A stretch of 64,000 nt of DNA, from positions 1-64,000 of the forward strand of contig DEZB01000034.1 in the NCBI GenBank assembly GCA_002364735.1, read 5' to 3'. The translations under genes were made by a program, and so were the position numbers. This stretch comes from Bacteroidales bacterium UBA3143 (GTDB lineage Bacteria; Bacteroidota; Bacteroidia; Bacteroidales; Dysgonomonadaceae). Below are positions 18,594 to 27,349 of the stretch, piece after piece; positions within the stretch are counted from its first letter, which is position 1, and each line of letters opens with the position of its first letter. The notes under the pieces were generated by a model. The model made no database searches. It had not been told where the DNA came from and saw nothing but the letters and a program-made list of their open reading frames with translations.

Positions 18594-20080
18594 AGTTTTG
18601 TTGTTTTTAGTTGTATATACTGATTGTTCCTCAACGAAATCACCCACAAACCAATCACTGTAATTGCACCATTTATCAGCAGCATTTCGTATCCCATTTT
18701 GTAAGAATAGAAATGCATCATCAGCAATTCTATTGCAAAACATATAATGGGCGAAAGTATGGCCACGTAAGGAACCCAACTATCTTTTGGTTTCAGTTTG
18801 GTGTATAGTCCAGACAGATACAAACCCAACAACGGGCCGTAGGTGTAGGACGCTATTCGATATATGGCATCAATGATACTGTCTGAGCCAATAGCGTGAA
18901 TGACCATGATGATGAGAACAAAAACTGCACTGATCACTACATGCGTTACTCGGCGTGTGCGGATGTTAGATTGTTCTACCTCTGGTTTATTTTCTTTGTT
19001 ATTCATCCCCAATATGTCCACGCAAAAGGAAGTGGTGAGTGAGGTGAGCGCCGAGTCGGCACTTGAAAAAGCTGCTGCGACTACTCCCACAATGAAAATT
19101 CCCAAAGTAAATGATCCCAAATGATTACTCGCAATAAAAGGCAATATCTGATCGGCTACATCGGGCAAAAGAATATTATTTTGCTGTGCAAACAAAAGTA
19201 TCAACACGCCCAATGACAAAAATAACAGATTGATGGGCGCAAAAGCAAAGCCATACGATATGACATTCTTTTGTGCATCTTTCAGGTTTTTGCACGTCAG
19301 GTTCTTCTGCATTTGATCTTGGTCCAATCCTGTCATAACAATGGTAATGAACATACCGCTCAAAAACTGTTTGAAGAAGTTTTGAGTGCTTGCCCAATCG
19401 TCAAAAACGAAGATGCGAGAGTGCGGACTATCTCTTACAGCGGTGATAATACCCATAAAGTCTAAATTCATGCGTGATGCCAATTGCCAAACAATAAGCA
19501 CCAATGCTGTAATGAATAACAAGGTTTGCAACCAGTCGGTCCAAATTATGGTTTTGATACCACTGCGGTAACTGTACAGCCAAATGATAAGTATGATGCC
19601 CGTTACTGTCAGAATAAACGGGATACCTAAGACGTTAAACACCAAAGATTGCAGAATAAATGCAACCAGATAGAGCCTTGCTGCTGCTCCTACTATTTTA
19701 GATAGGAGAAAGAACCATGCGCCTGTTTTGTAAGAATTTGTTCCAAAGCGTTTATCCAGATACCCATAAATGGTGGTGAGATTGAGTCTATAATAGAGAG
19801 GTAGCAACACATAAGCAATAACTAAATAGCCAGCAAAGAAGCCAAGCACCATTTGCATGTAGGTCATATCAATGGAGCGTACCCAACCAGGGACAGATAT
19901 AAATGTTACCCCCGAAATGGATGTACCAATCATACCAAACGCAACTACGTACCACTTCGATTGACGATTGGCACGAAAGAAAGCATCATTATCTATACCT
20001 TTCTTTCCTGTGAGGTAGGATATAAACATTAACATGCCCAAATATACGGCTATAGCTATTAATACGTAGATTGGTTGCAT
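18590..20080 (-). CDS. Sodium:solute symporter (SSS family)
   Basis: A 496-residue polytopic membrane protein of the SLC5/SSS family, with the recognisable early segment AFGMIGTSISGVTFISVPGWV and a mid-protein GLDQDQMQKNLTCKN that is typical for this subgroup. About 13 membrane segments are expected. The substrate cannot be told from the sequence. The gene is 11 bp downstream of a HAD phosphatase and overlaps engB by 4 bp, so the three genes form one transcription unit. Confidence 0.9.
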   Translation of the reverse strand: MQPIYVLIAIAVYLGMLMFISYLTGKKGIDNDAFFRANRQSKWYVVAFGMIGTSISGVTFISVPGWVRSIDMTYMQMVLGFFAGYLVIAYVLLPLYYRLNLTTIYGYLDKRFGTNSYKTGAWFFLLSKIVGAAARLYLVAFILQSLVFNVLGIPFILTVTGIILIIWLYSYRSGIKTIIWTDWLQTLLFITALVLIVWQLASRMNLDFMGIITAVRDSPHSRIFVFDDWASTQNFFKQFLSGMFITIVMTGLDQDQMQKNLTCKNLKDAQKNVISYGFAFAPINLLFLSLGVLILLFAQQNNILLPDVADQILPFIASNHLGSFTLGIFIVGVVAAAFSSADSALTSLTTSFCVDILGMNNKENKPEVEQSNIRTRRVTHVVISAVFVLIIMVIHAIGSDSIIDAIYRIASYTYGPLLGLYLSGLYTKLKPKDSWVPYVAILSPIICFAIELLMMHFYSYKMGYEMLLINGAITVIGLWVISLRNNQYIQLKTTKL

Positions 20081-20091
20081 TCAGAAATATG

Positions 20092-20736
20092 TTACAGGTT
20101 CATATAATATTTTGTGAGCTCACGAAACGAGTTGAATTGCAAAATGAAATTATCGGTCTTCCCAAAACCATACGTGACAAATACAAATGGAACATTAGCC
20201 ACCGACGACTCGTGACTATCTCCGTCTGTATCTCCAATGTAAACAGGGCTTTTCAGGTCGTGCTTCTTTATTAGTAAATTCAGGTTGAACCGTTTTGGCA
20301 TATTATTTTGTCCATGCTCCATATAATCCAAAAACAGATGATTGGTTTTGGTATGATTCATGAAGTTGACCAATCCGCCTTCCTCACAATTGCTCAGCAA
20401 TAAGAGTTTGTATTTTGTTTTCAGTTGCTCTAATCCCTCAATTACATATGGATATATGTTTGTCTTCATGGTAGGCACTAACTTGTTGTATTGCACAATA
20501 ACCTCATCAAACAACAAATCTTGCTCTCTAATAGTAGCATCGGGCACCAAAACATTCAACATGCGACGTGCCTCTTTTCCCATCAGTCCCAACAGACTTT
20601 CACGTGTGACAGATGAACGGTGACCTTGTTGTTTCAGTGCAGCATTCCATGCAGTAGCATAGTTATGAACGTTGTCCCATAGGGTTCCGTCCATATCAAA
20701 TATTAAACTATCGGGGCGAGCTATTAAGTTCTTCAA
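20092..20736 (-). CDS. HAD-family hydrolase (phosphoglycolate phosphatase-like)
   Basis: HAD superfamily motifs are all visible: motif I SLIFDMDGTLWDN, motif II LLLLSNCEEGG, the lysine region and motif IV VYIGDTDGDSHESS. The protein probably dephosphorylates a small metabolite in the cytosol; the substrate is unknown. The longest frame starts at a TTG at 20760, but a strong promoter (TTTG-N20-TACCTTTG, 20748-20779) overlaps that region, so the message would start inside it. The next in-frame start is a TTG at 20736, which I use; there is no ATG before the motif I region. Leads a run with the symporter and engB. Confidence 0.85.
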   Translation of the reverse strand: MKNLIARPDSLIFDMDGTLWDNVHNYATAWNAALKQQGHRSSVTRESLLGLMGKEARRMLNVLVPDATIREQDLLFDEVIVQYNKLVPTMKTNIYPYVIEGLEQLKTKYKLLLLSNCEEGGLVNFMNHTKTNHLFLDYMEHGQNNMPKRFNLNLLIKKHDLKSPVYIGDTDGDSHESSVANVPFVFVTYGFGKTDNFILQFNSFRELTKYYMNL

Positions 20737-20747
20737 TTTTTTTGTTG

Positions 20748-20779
20748 CAAAGGTAACCAACTATGAATGATAGCGCAAA
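20748..20779 (-). promoter_or_regulatory. Promoter of the HAD/symporter/engB run
   Basis: On the minus strand TTTG (20776-20779), a 20-bp spacer and TACCTTTG (20748-20755) match the Bacteroides -33/-7 consensus. The predicted transcription start near 20741 falls after the TTG that opens the longest frame, which argues for a later start codon and a nearly leaderless message. Confidence 0.75.
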
Positions 20780-20848
20780 TATTGATTAATTAAATGCGTA
20801 AAATAATAAGATTTGGGTATATTTGCACAAAACAATATTTACTTATCC

Positions 20849-21808
20849 ATGGCAAAGAAAAAAGTATGTGTGATTATCAATCCTGTTTCAGGAACAGGTG
20901 CTAAACAATCGATTCCAGAGAAAATTGTCTCTGCCTTCGACCCTAAGAAGTATGATGTTATTATACGCTTCACGGGATATGCAGATCATGCCACCGAAAT
21001 AACTAAAAACGCTGTTAAGGAAGATTATAAATATGTGATTGCCGCTGGTGGAGATGGCACGGTCAACGAAATTGCAAAAGCCTTGGTTGGCACACCATGT
21101 GTTTTAGGAATTATTCCTTTGGGTTCGGGCAATGGGTTGGCACGCGATTTAAACATATCGATGAGTATTGATAAATCCATCGAAACAATTTCGAAAGGTG
21201 TTAAGCGAAACATTGATTATGGAATTGCCAACAAACATATATTTTTCTGTACATGTGGTGTGGGGTTTGATGCCTTTGTAAGCGAGAAGTTTGCTGACGA
21301 AAAGATGCGTGGACCTATTGGATATGTCAAAAACATATTGGAAAGCGTGATCGACTTCAAATCGGAGATTTATGAATTGGTATATGATGGCAAGACAATA
21401 AAAGAAGAAGCATTTGTAGTGACTTGTGCCAACGCCTCACAATATGGCAATGAAGCATACATTGCACCAGGTGCTGACATGGAAGATGGCAAAATGAATG
21501 TATCGCTGATAAAACCCATCAACGCACTTGAAATGCCACAAACAACCATTCAGCTTTTCACCAAAAATCTACATAAAAACAATAAAGTAATACAGATACT
21601 AACTTCAGAGTTGCTCATAAGAAGAAGTCGTTCTGGTGCAATGCACATTGATGGAGAATCAGTGGATGCAGGCAAAGAAATTAACGTGAAAATAGTTCAT
21701 AAAGGCTTGTACGTGTTGGCACCAAAGAAGAAAAAGGATGAAGATGAGAAAAGACCAGCGGAGAATGATCCTATATTTGGACCATTTACAAGGTGGTTTG
21801 GGCTTTAA
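20849..21808 (+). CDS. Diacylglycerol/lipid kinase family protein
   Basis: The N-terminal catalytic domain has INPVSGTG and the nucleotide-binding GGDGTVNEIA, followed by PLGSGNGLARDL; these are diagnostic of the DGK catalytic fold (YegS/DgkB-like). The C-terminal lid domain ends with HIDGES and a basic tail. It phosphorylates diacylglycerol or a related lipid at the membrane surface. The start is set at the ATG at 20849 (MAKKKVCVII); the upstream TTG start at 20813 lies against a -7-like TATATTTG at 20818-20825. About 319 residues. It is transcribed divergently from the HAD gene. Confidence 0.92.
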   Translation: MAKKKVCVIINPVSGTGAKQSIPEKIVSAFDPKKYDVIIRFTGYADHATEITKNAVKEDYKYVIAAGGDGTVNEIAKALVGTPCVLGIIPLGSGNGLARDLNISMSIDKSIETISKGVKRNIDYGIANKHIFFCTCGVGFDAFVSEKFADEKMRGPIGYVKNILESVIDFKSEIYELVYDGKTIKEEAFVVTCANASQYGNEAYIAPGADMEDGKMNVSLIKPINALEMPQTTIQLFTKNLHKNNKVIQILTSELLIRRSRSGAMHIDGESVDAGKEINVKIVHKGLYVLAPKKKKDEDEKRPAENDPIFGPFTRWFGL

Positions 21809-21920
21809 TCTGCATTATTCATTCAGGATACAACTCCTGAGTCAAGATTTCCCTATTTTCTTTCGCTTCTTATACAAAATCTTCCAGGTTATTTTTTCAA
21901 TCTGCAAAAGTAAAAGCTTC

Positions 21921-22230
21921 TACATGGAGTAAGTTTTACACCTACAAAAGCAATAACACGTACATGGAGTGACTTCTGTAGACTACGGAAGCAGAAACTT
22001 GTACATGGAGTGACTTTTGTACCCTACAGAAGTAGCAACTTGTACATGGAGTAGCTTCTGTAGTCTACAGAAGAGAAAACTTGTTAAGAGAAACGCTTTT
22101 GTAGGCTACGGAAGAGAAAACTTGTTAAGAGAGCAGCTTTTGTAGACTACGAAAGCAATAACTTGTACATGGAGTGAGTTCTGTAGGCTACAGAAGCGAT
22201 AACTTGTACATGGAATGAGTTTTGTAGATT
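21921..22230. repeat. 41-bp tandem repeat array, eight units, each with a palindromic core
   Basis: Units aligned on TACATGGAG begin at 21921, 21961, 22002, 22043, 22084, 22125, 22166 and 22207: a spacing of 40, then 41 bp throughout. Units 5 and 6 carry TTAAGAGA in place of TACATGGAG. The other half of each unit holds an inverted repeat, perfect in unit 4 (CTTCTGTAGTCTACAGAAG, 22055-22073). A period of 41 cannot keep a reading frame, so this is not coding. It occupies most of the 21809-22311 gap between the lipid kinase and ovoA; 22262-22306 is a low-complexity CACCTCA run. Confidence 0.93.
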
Positions 22231-22261
22231 AAATAACCATTCATCACTCGTTTATCACATA

Positions 22262-22306
22262 TCCACATACCTCATATCTCACACCTCACACCTCACACCT
22301 CACATT
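22262..22306. repeat. Low-complexity CACCTCA repeat next to the end of ovoA
   Basis: Three CACCTCA units and degenerate neighbours (CTCATATCTCA, CATTCTCACTCAC) fill the sequence just before the ovoA stop. The complementary G/T-rich form (GGTATGAGGTGTGAG) appears on the other side of ovoA at 24451-24465 and after lon at 62088-62118. Confidence 0.6.
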
Positions 22307-22311
22307 CTCAC

Positions 22312-24417
22312 TCACTTCTTCTTCCAAATAGTAATTTCTGATAATCTCTCTATTTTAATACGTGATGAAAGTTTAACTTTGGTATTAAGTGTAATTGGAT
22401 CACGCTCCATTGCAAAGTGTTTTTCCAAAATATTTTTAATCCCATCTAACGAAGTAACTGGTTCGCCATCCTTTTTGAAACCGCCTGGCCAATTTTCTCT
22501 TACTTCATCTTTCCAATTATAAGTAGATGCGAGTATTAAATATCCATTTTCGTTCAATCGTGTGTGTATATTAGCAAGGAAATCGATTGGATTATTTAAT
22601 TCCTCTAACAAGTTGGCCGCAACTATCACATCATAGTCTTTATAAATAGGTTTGAGGTTTTGAGCATTGTCTTGTTTAAAGGTAATGTTTCCTTTGTTTG
22701 CACCCAAAGTAAAATCGGACAATACCACATCGCGATAAAACACCAATTCTCCCTCATCCTTCATCACATAGCGTGTGTATCCTTGCTCTTGTAATTGAAT
22801 GGGAATGCGAATGTATCGTGCAGAAGAATCCAATGCAGTAATCTTTTCATAGAAAGGAGCAAGTTCAAAAGCCAAACGACCAGTATCAGCATTCAAATCC
22901 AATAAAGTTTTAACGGGTTTGCCCTCAAGCAATGTCAAAATAATAATGGATAATTCATGAAAGAACGATGCATTCAATGTAAACTTGTCACCCCAGTTAG
23001 CTTCACAAGATATAGCCACTTCATAGTCCGTTTCATAATCTGCTTCTTCAATATTCAGTGGAGTTTCTGTTTCAACCATTCTGAAACCTGCATGTTGATA
23101 GAAATGTCTGCGAAATGCATAACGTGAATGTTTTGTTGCTTCGTTTCCAGTAGAAATCCAAGAACCACCCTTAATTAAGTTGTGCTTGCCATCAAATGTT
23201 GGTGTTGAGAAATCGTCATACATTGGATGCACCTTGAATCCTGCAAAGCCTGTGATTGGTGTTTCTGTCCATTGCCACACATTTCCAATCACATCAAAGA
23301 AGCCTTTGCCTTGTTCAAATTTATCGACAGGACAGGGTGATGCAAAGTGCTCCAAGTTAATATTGCCAGGAGCATTTTCCTTCCAGTCCAACTGGTCTGC
23401 CACATCAGCATACTCATAGAGTCGCATCCATTCGGCTTCTGTCGGCAAACGGTAAGTTTTACCCGTTTTCTTAGTCTTCCAATTGCAAAATGCTTTTGCT
23501 TCCAAATAATTCACCTCAACTGGCCAATTCCATGGCATTGCTATTTCTTCTGCTACCAAACGCAAACGAAATTCATTGTCTTTTTTTCGCCAAAACAAAG
23601 GCATCTTTGCTTCTTTGAAGTTACGCCAATTCCAACCCTCTTCAGTCCATAACTCTTTATCTTCGTATCCTCCATCGTTAATAAACTCCAGAAACTCTTG
23701 ATTAGATGTGAGGTACTTTGCAGCCTTAAAGTTTGCTATTTCTTCAAAATGCTTTCCGTATTCATTGTCCCATCCATACAGTGAATGATTGTTGGGTTTA
23801 CCCAAATAAACTTCCCCTCCTTCTACAGTTATCATTTCATTTATAGGTGCTTCACCACTCTCCCTACATATTTCACCAAAACGTCCTGCTACTACTTGTC
23901 CCAATGGTAATTGACGAATCAAGACAGACGATGTTTCTAAATGAATGCGCTCGTGTTCAATACACATCATCACTATCCAATACGGATTGTCCCAATCAAT
24001 AGGTAAATGCAACGGACTGTTGTCAATCAGGTCTAATACTTTCTCTTTTACTGTTTCTCTATACTCACGTACTGCTTGAACTTCGGGCCAATTATAGTTT
24101 TTATTATCCAAATCGTCCCAACTCATTTCGTCCACGCCGATAGCAAAGGTAGATTCAAATTCAGGGTTGATGCGTGCATCAATTAATTTCGCCAGATAGA
24201 GTTTATTGATATAAAACACAGCAGTATGACCTAAATAAAACAAAATAATATGGCGCAACGGATCTCCTCGATGATAGAAGACATCGTCCGATGCTAATTG
24301 GGTATATAGTTTTTCGTATACATTCCATGTTTTCAGAAAATAGTCTCTTATTTCTGCCCGCTTTTCTTCTTGATTACCATCGCGTAGATTAATGGTTTTT
24401 GCAACAAATGATTTCAT
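22312..24417 (-). CDS. ovoA: 5-histidylcysteine sulfoxide synthase / 4-mercaptohistidine N-methyltransferase OvoA
   Basis: A 701-residue enzyme with the full OvoA layout. An N-terminal DinB-like domain carries the iron-binding HxxxHxE motif (His155, His159, Glu161 in HERIHLE) and a further histidine in YLGH at residue 64. A formylglycine-generating-enzyme-like domain follows (RLPTEAEWMRLYEYA, GNVWQWTET, GGSWISTGN, then RRHFYQHAGFR). The C-terminal 230 residues form a SAM methyltransferase (LLDLNADTGRLAFEL, VIVAANLLEEL). OvoA joins cysteine to histidine with O2 and methylates the product toward the antioxidant ovothiol A. EgtB of ergothioneine synthesis lacks this fused methyltransferase and is therefore less likely. 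No 5-histidylcysteine sulfoxide lyase is next to it. It stands alone between low-complexity repeats. Confidence 0.9.
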   Translation of the reverse strand: MKSFVAKTINLRDGNQEEKRAEIRDYFLKTWNVYEKLYTQLASDDVFYHRGDPLRHIILFYLGHTAVFYINKLYLAKLIDARINPEFESTFAIGVDEMSWDDLDNKNYNWPEVQAVREYRETVKEKVLDLIDNSPLHLPIDWDNPYWIVMMCIEHERIHLETSSVLIRQLPLGQVVAGRFGEICRESGEAPINEMITVEGGEVYLGKPNNHSLYGWDNEYGKHFEEIANFKAAKYLTSNQEFLEFINDGGYEDKELWTEEGWNWRNFKEAKMPLFWRKKDNEFRLRLVAEEIAMPWNWPVEVNYLEAKAFCNWKTKKTGKTYRLPTEAEWMRLYEYADVADQLDWKENAPGNINLEHFASPCPVDKFEQGKGFFDVIGNVWQWTETPITGFAGFKVHPMYDDFSTPTFDGKHNLIKGGSWISTGNEATKHSRYAFRRHFYQHAGFRMVETETPLNIEEADYETDYEVAISCEANWGDKFTLNASFFHELSIIILTLLEGKPVKTLLDLNADTGRLAFELAPFYEKITALDSSARYIRIPIQLQEQGYTRYVMKDEGELVFYRDVVLSDFTLGANKGNITFKQDNAQNLKPIYKDYDVIVAANLLEELNNPIDFLANIHTRLNENGYLILASTYNWKDEVRENWPGGFKKDGEPVTSLDGIKNILEKHFAMERDPITLNTKVKLSSRIKIERLSEITIWKKK

Positions 24418-24466
24418 GTCTTAATATTAATATTTGATATGGGAGAATGGGGTATGAGGTGTGAGT

Positions 24467-24496
24467 TATGTGATGGTTGAATATGTGATGGTTGAA
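24467..24496. repeat. Perfect 15-bp tandem duplication upstream of ovoA
   Basis: TATGTGATGGTTGAA occurs twice in direct tandem (24467-24481 and 24482-24496) within a G/T-rich then C/T-rich low-complexity stretch between ovoA and the GNAT gene. Confidence 0.85.
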
Positions 24497-24545
24497 CTTA
24501 TTACCCTTACTACTTACCACTTTCCACTTTCCACTTACTTCTTAC

Positions 24546-25100
24546 TTACAACTTCTTATACATATAATTCTTCTTCATTTCAAAAGGCTCTTTGCTCTCT
24601 TTATCCAATTTAGTCTGAAAGATAGCAGTTATTTCTTCAAAACCAAGTTTTTTGTATAAAGAAACAGCAGGGATGTTTTGATCCCAAACCCTAATTACTG
24701 CATCAGTATATGGTTTTGGCTGGCTTTGTTTGAATAAATGCTCAATAAGACTTTGTGCCACTCCTCTCCCTCTAAAATCTTGATCAACCATAAGATCTGC
24801 AATATATAAAGTTTTTTCTGGATCAATATCTTTGTGATTATCAAACGGAAAATCTGGGTCGTTCTTAAGTGACAAGCAAAGTATTGCACCAATAAGTTTA
24901 TCTTTATAAAAAGCTATAAATCCAAACCCAATACGCATGATATCATCAAGCGAAGCTTCAATGGTTTCTGGTGCTATATATTGAGCATGTTTGCCTTCGG
25001 TAAATGATAGCGTATATAAATCAATTAGCTCCGTTTTATATTTTGGATAGTTTACATCATCTAATCCAAAAAAAGTAATGGGTTTTATTATTTCTTGCAT
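24546..25100 (-). CDS. GNAT-family N-acetyltransferase
   Basis: 184 residues. The acetyl-CoA binding motif of the GNAT fold reads DLMVDQDFRGRGVAQSLIEHL, and the C-terminal VWDQNIPAVSLYKKLGFEE is the conserved final strand and helix. The substrate cannot be inferred. It lies 128 bp upstream of ovoA on the same strand, but the gap is filled with repeats and the two may not share a message. Confidence 0.85.
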   Translation of the reverse strand: MQEIIKPITFFGLDDVNYPKYKTELIDLYTLSFTEGKHAQYIAPETIEASLDDIMRIGFGFIAFYKDKLIGAILCLSLKNDPDFPFDNHKDIDPEKTLYIADLMVDQDFRGRGVAQSLIEHLFKQSQPKPYTDAVIRVWDQNIPAVSLYKKLGFEEITAIFQTKLDKESKEPFEMKKNYMYKKL

Positions 25101-25233
25101 TGTGTTGGTTTATTTGTTTGTTCAACAATTAATAAGAAAGGATGTTCAGACTTTGTAGCGCTGTTACTAAACTTTTATATCTGCGTTTTAGTTTAAATAG
25201 AATAGAAATATCAAAGCGGTCAGAAACTAATGC

Positions 25234-25241
25234 TACCTTTG
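25234..25241 (+). promoter_or_regulatory. -7 element before the polysaccharide deacetylase
   Basis: TACCTTTG fits the Bacteroides -7 consensus exactly and lies 43 bp before the ATG at 25285. I could not see a clear -33 TTTG at the expected spacing. Confidence 0.5.
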
Positions 25242-25284
25242 AGTGAAAATAAATCTTGCAACATAATTAAAAATACACATTGTT

Positions 25285-26133
25285 ATGAAAATTAACTTCA
25301 ATCTTCTTTCAATTACAGTTTCAGTTACTCTACTTGTCAGCTGCTCGCAATCACAACAAAATGACAAACAAGATGTAGCATCGCAAGTTACCAAGACTAA
25401 AGATGCAATCTCCATTAGTTTAGAAAGCATAATTGAAGAATCCATTGAAAACAATGCTACCGAAATGATGCAAAAGAAAGAAGTTCCTGTATTGTGTTAT
25501 CATCGCATAGAAGATGGAAGAAATGATGCATATTCGGTTAGCCCCGATATGTTTATTTCTCATTTAAAGGCACTGTCTGATAGTGGCTACAATTCTATCT
25601 TGCCAGATGAACTATATGATTACTTAAAGCATAATAACCCATTACCTGACAAACCATTCATGATTACTTTTGACGATTCTCGCAAAGAACACATCACCAT
25701 AGCCGCACCAGAATTGGAGAAACAGAACTTCAGAGGTGCATTCTTTATAATGACGGTCACCAACAATAAAAAGAATTACCTAACAGGGGATGAAATTGCA
25801 CAGTTGGCAAAAAACGGACACACAGTAGGGCTACATAGCTGGGACCATGTGATGGTAACAAAATATACAGACTCAACTTTCTGGAAGCAACAAGTTTTAG
25901 ACCCTCAAGAGAAACTTGAAGATATGATTGGCAAACCCATTGAATACTGGGCATACCCTAATGGAGTGTATAACCGACAAGCAGCTACAGAATTGGACAG
26001 GCATTTCAAACTTTCTTTTATTCTGATGGCAAAACGAGATTCACTCTATCCTTTACAAACCATTCGCAGAATGATTGTTCCAACCATGACTCCTGATAAA
26101 CTTATCAAATCAATGAGAAGCAATTTCAATTAA
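25285..26133 (+). CDS. Polysaccharide deacetylase (NodB-like) lipoprotein
   Basis: The 282-residue protein starts with a lipoprotein signal (SVTLLVSCSQS, lipobox Cys near residue 19). The NodB/CE4 domain contains VLCYHRIEDG, the metal-binding TFDDSRKEH with catalytic Asp, and the HSWDHV segment supplying the two metal-binding histidines, plus WAYPNGVYN. It should remove acetyl groups from an envelope polysaccharide or peptidoglycan on the outside of a membrane. The gene stops 4 bp before the convergent TIGR01777 gene. Confidence 0.88.
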   Translation: MKINFNLLSITVSVTLLVSCSQSQQNDKQDVASQVTKTKDAISISLESIIEESIENNATEMMQKKEVPVLCYHRIEDGRNDAYSVSPDMFISHLKALSDSGYNSILPDELYDYLKHNNPLPDKPFMITFDDSRKEHITIAAPELEKQNFRGAFFIMTVTNNKKNYLTGDEIAQLAKNGHTVGLHSWDHVMVTKYTDSTFWKQQVLDPQEKLEDMIGKPIEYWAYPNGVYNRQAATELDRHFKLSFILMAKRDSLYPLQTIRRMIVPTMTPDKLIKSMRSNFN

Positions 26134-26137
26134 GGCT

Positions 26138-27076
26138 TTATTTTTTTAATTTATTCTTTTTCTTTTTAATAAGAATATCTTGTAAAGCATCTGACAGCTT
26201 TTTATATTTAAACTTAAAGCCCGTCTTTAGTATCTTCTTAGAAGAAATACGACTGCCCTTTAAAATTATTTGAGCCGATTCGCCCAAGAACCATTTGAAT
26301 ACGAATTCGGGAATTCGTGGCATAAACATTGGCTTGCGTAACACATCGGCAACACCTTTCATAAACTCTGCGTTAGTGGTGTACTCTGGTGCGACTGCAT
26401 TGTATGCTCCCTCCATAGTTTCATCTTCAATAGCTTTAATATATATTCTACACAAATCGTCAATGTGTATCCAATTCATATATTGATTGCCTTTTCCCAA
26501 GGGAGCTGCCAACCAGAACTTAGTGGGCAACACGGCTTTTTTAATCAATTCACTTTCCTCAGATAATACCACACCTGTTCTAATGCTGACTGAACGAACA
26601 CCAAGGTCGGCTGTAAACTGTTTTGCTTGCTCCTCCCAATTAAAACAAGTCACGCCTAAGAAATCTGTATCGTCGTGAGCGTCAGCTTCCGAATAAATCT
26701 TGTCGGATGTTGTAGCGCCATAGTATCCAACAGCTGATGCAGAAATAAAAGCATCTATTTTAGTATCAAGTTCCTTTATCTTATCCAACAGCAAATGAGC
26801 CGAACGCACCCTACTACCCACAATCATCCGTTTGCGCGCCTCTGTCCACCTGCCTTCAGCAATTCCTACTCCAGCAAGATGAACTATTACGTCAGCTTCT
26901 TCCAAAGCATCTTTATCAATGTCTCCCGTCAGTAAATTCCATTTGTAACGAGGTATTTCAGCTTTAATGTGTTTTTCACGACTAAGCCAGATTACTTCGT
27001 AGCCTTTTTCAATCAGCATACCAGATAAGCGTCTTCCTACCATCCCCGAGCCACCAGTTATTAAGATTGTTTTCAT
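26138..27076 (-). CDS. TIGR01777-family NAD(P)-dependent epimerase (YfcH-like)
   Basis: 312 residues of extended SDR fold. The N-terminal nucleotide-binding GGSGMVGRRLS motif, VIVHLAGVGIAEGRW, SASAVGYYG with the catalytic tyrosine and GVVLSEESE are all characteristic of this family. The C-terminal part includes the conserved NAVAPEYTTNAEFM. The physiological substrate of this family is not established. A symmetrical element lies just upstream (27098-27118). Confidence 0.88.
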   Translation of the reverse strand: MKTILITGGSGMVGRRLSGMLIEKGYEVIWLSREKHIKAEIPRYKWNLLTGDIDKDALEEADVIVHLAGVGIAEGRWTEARKRMIVGSRVRSAHLLLDKIKELDTKIDAFISASAVGYYGATTSDKIYSEADAHDDTDFLGVTCFNWEEQAKQFTADLGVRSVSIRTGVVLSEESELIKKAVLPTKFWLAAPLGKGNQYMNWIHIDDLCRIYIKAIEDETMEGAYNAVAPEYTTNAEFMKGVADVLRKPMFMPRIPEFVFKWFLGESAQIILKGSRISSKKILKTGFKFKYKKLSDALQDILIKKKKNKLKK

Positions 27077-27097
27077 AGTAATAATTATGTATAGTTT

Positions 27098-27118
27098 GTT
27101 TACAGTTTAATTGTAAAC
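27098..27118. promoter_or_regulatory. GTTTACA-N7-TGTAAAC inverted repeat upstream of the epimerase
   Basis: A perfect 7-bp dyad with a 7-bp centre, 22 bp upstream of the epimerase start. It could be an operator for a dimeric regulator or a small RNA hairpin. The regulator cannot be named from this sequence. Confidence 0.4.
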
Positions 27119-27349
27119 CTATAACAAAAAAAGGTGAAAGAATGTTGTGCGAAGAATGTAATATTGATAAGTGTTTTGAGGTTTGAAGCTTGTGAAATAG
27201 GAATTCTGAGAGAGAAGTTTTCTAAATTGTGTATCAGTTGAACTTTTTTTGAATAAACTATGATTAATATTTACTATTTCCACATATTTTACAACAAAAA
27301 ATAATATATCTTTACGACGAATATAAATATACAATCAAATAAAATCCTC

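Noticed and set aside
21921..22230. CRISPR array
   Set aside because: Units are directly adjacent with no unique spacers, and no cas gene is present.
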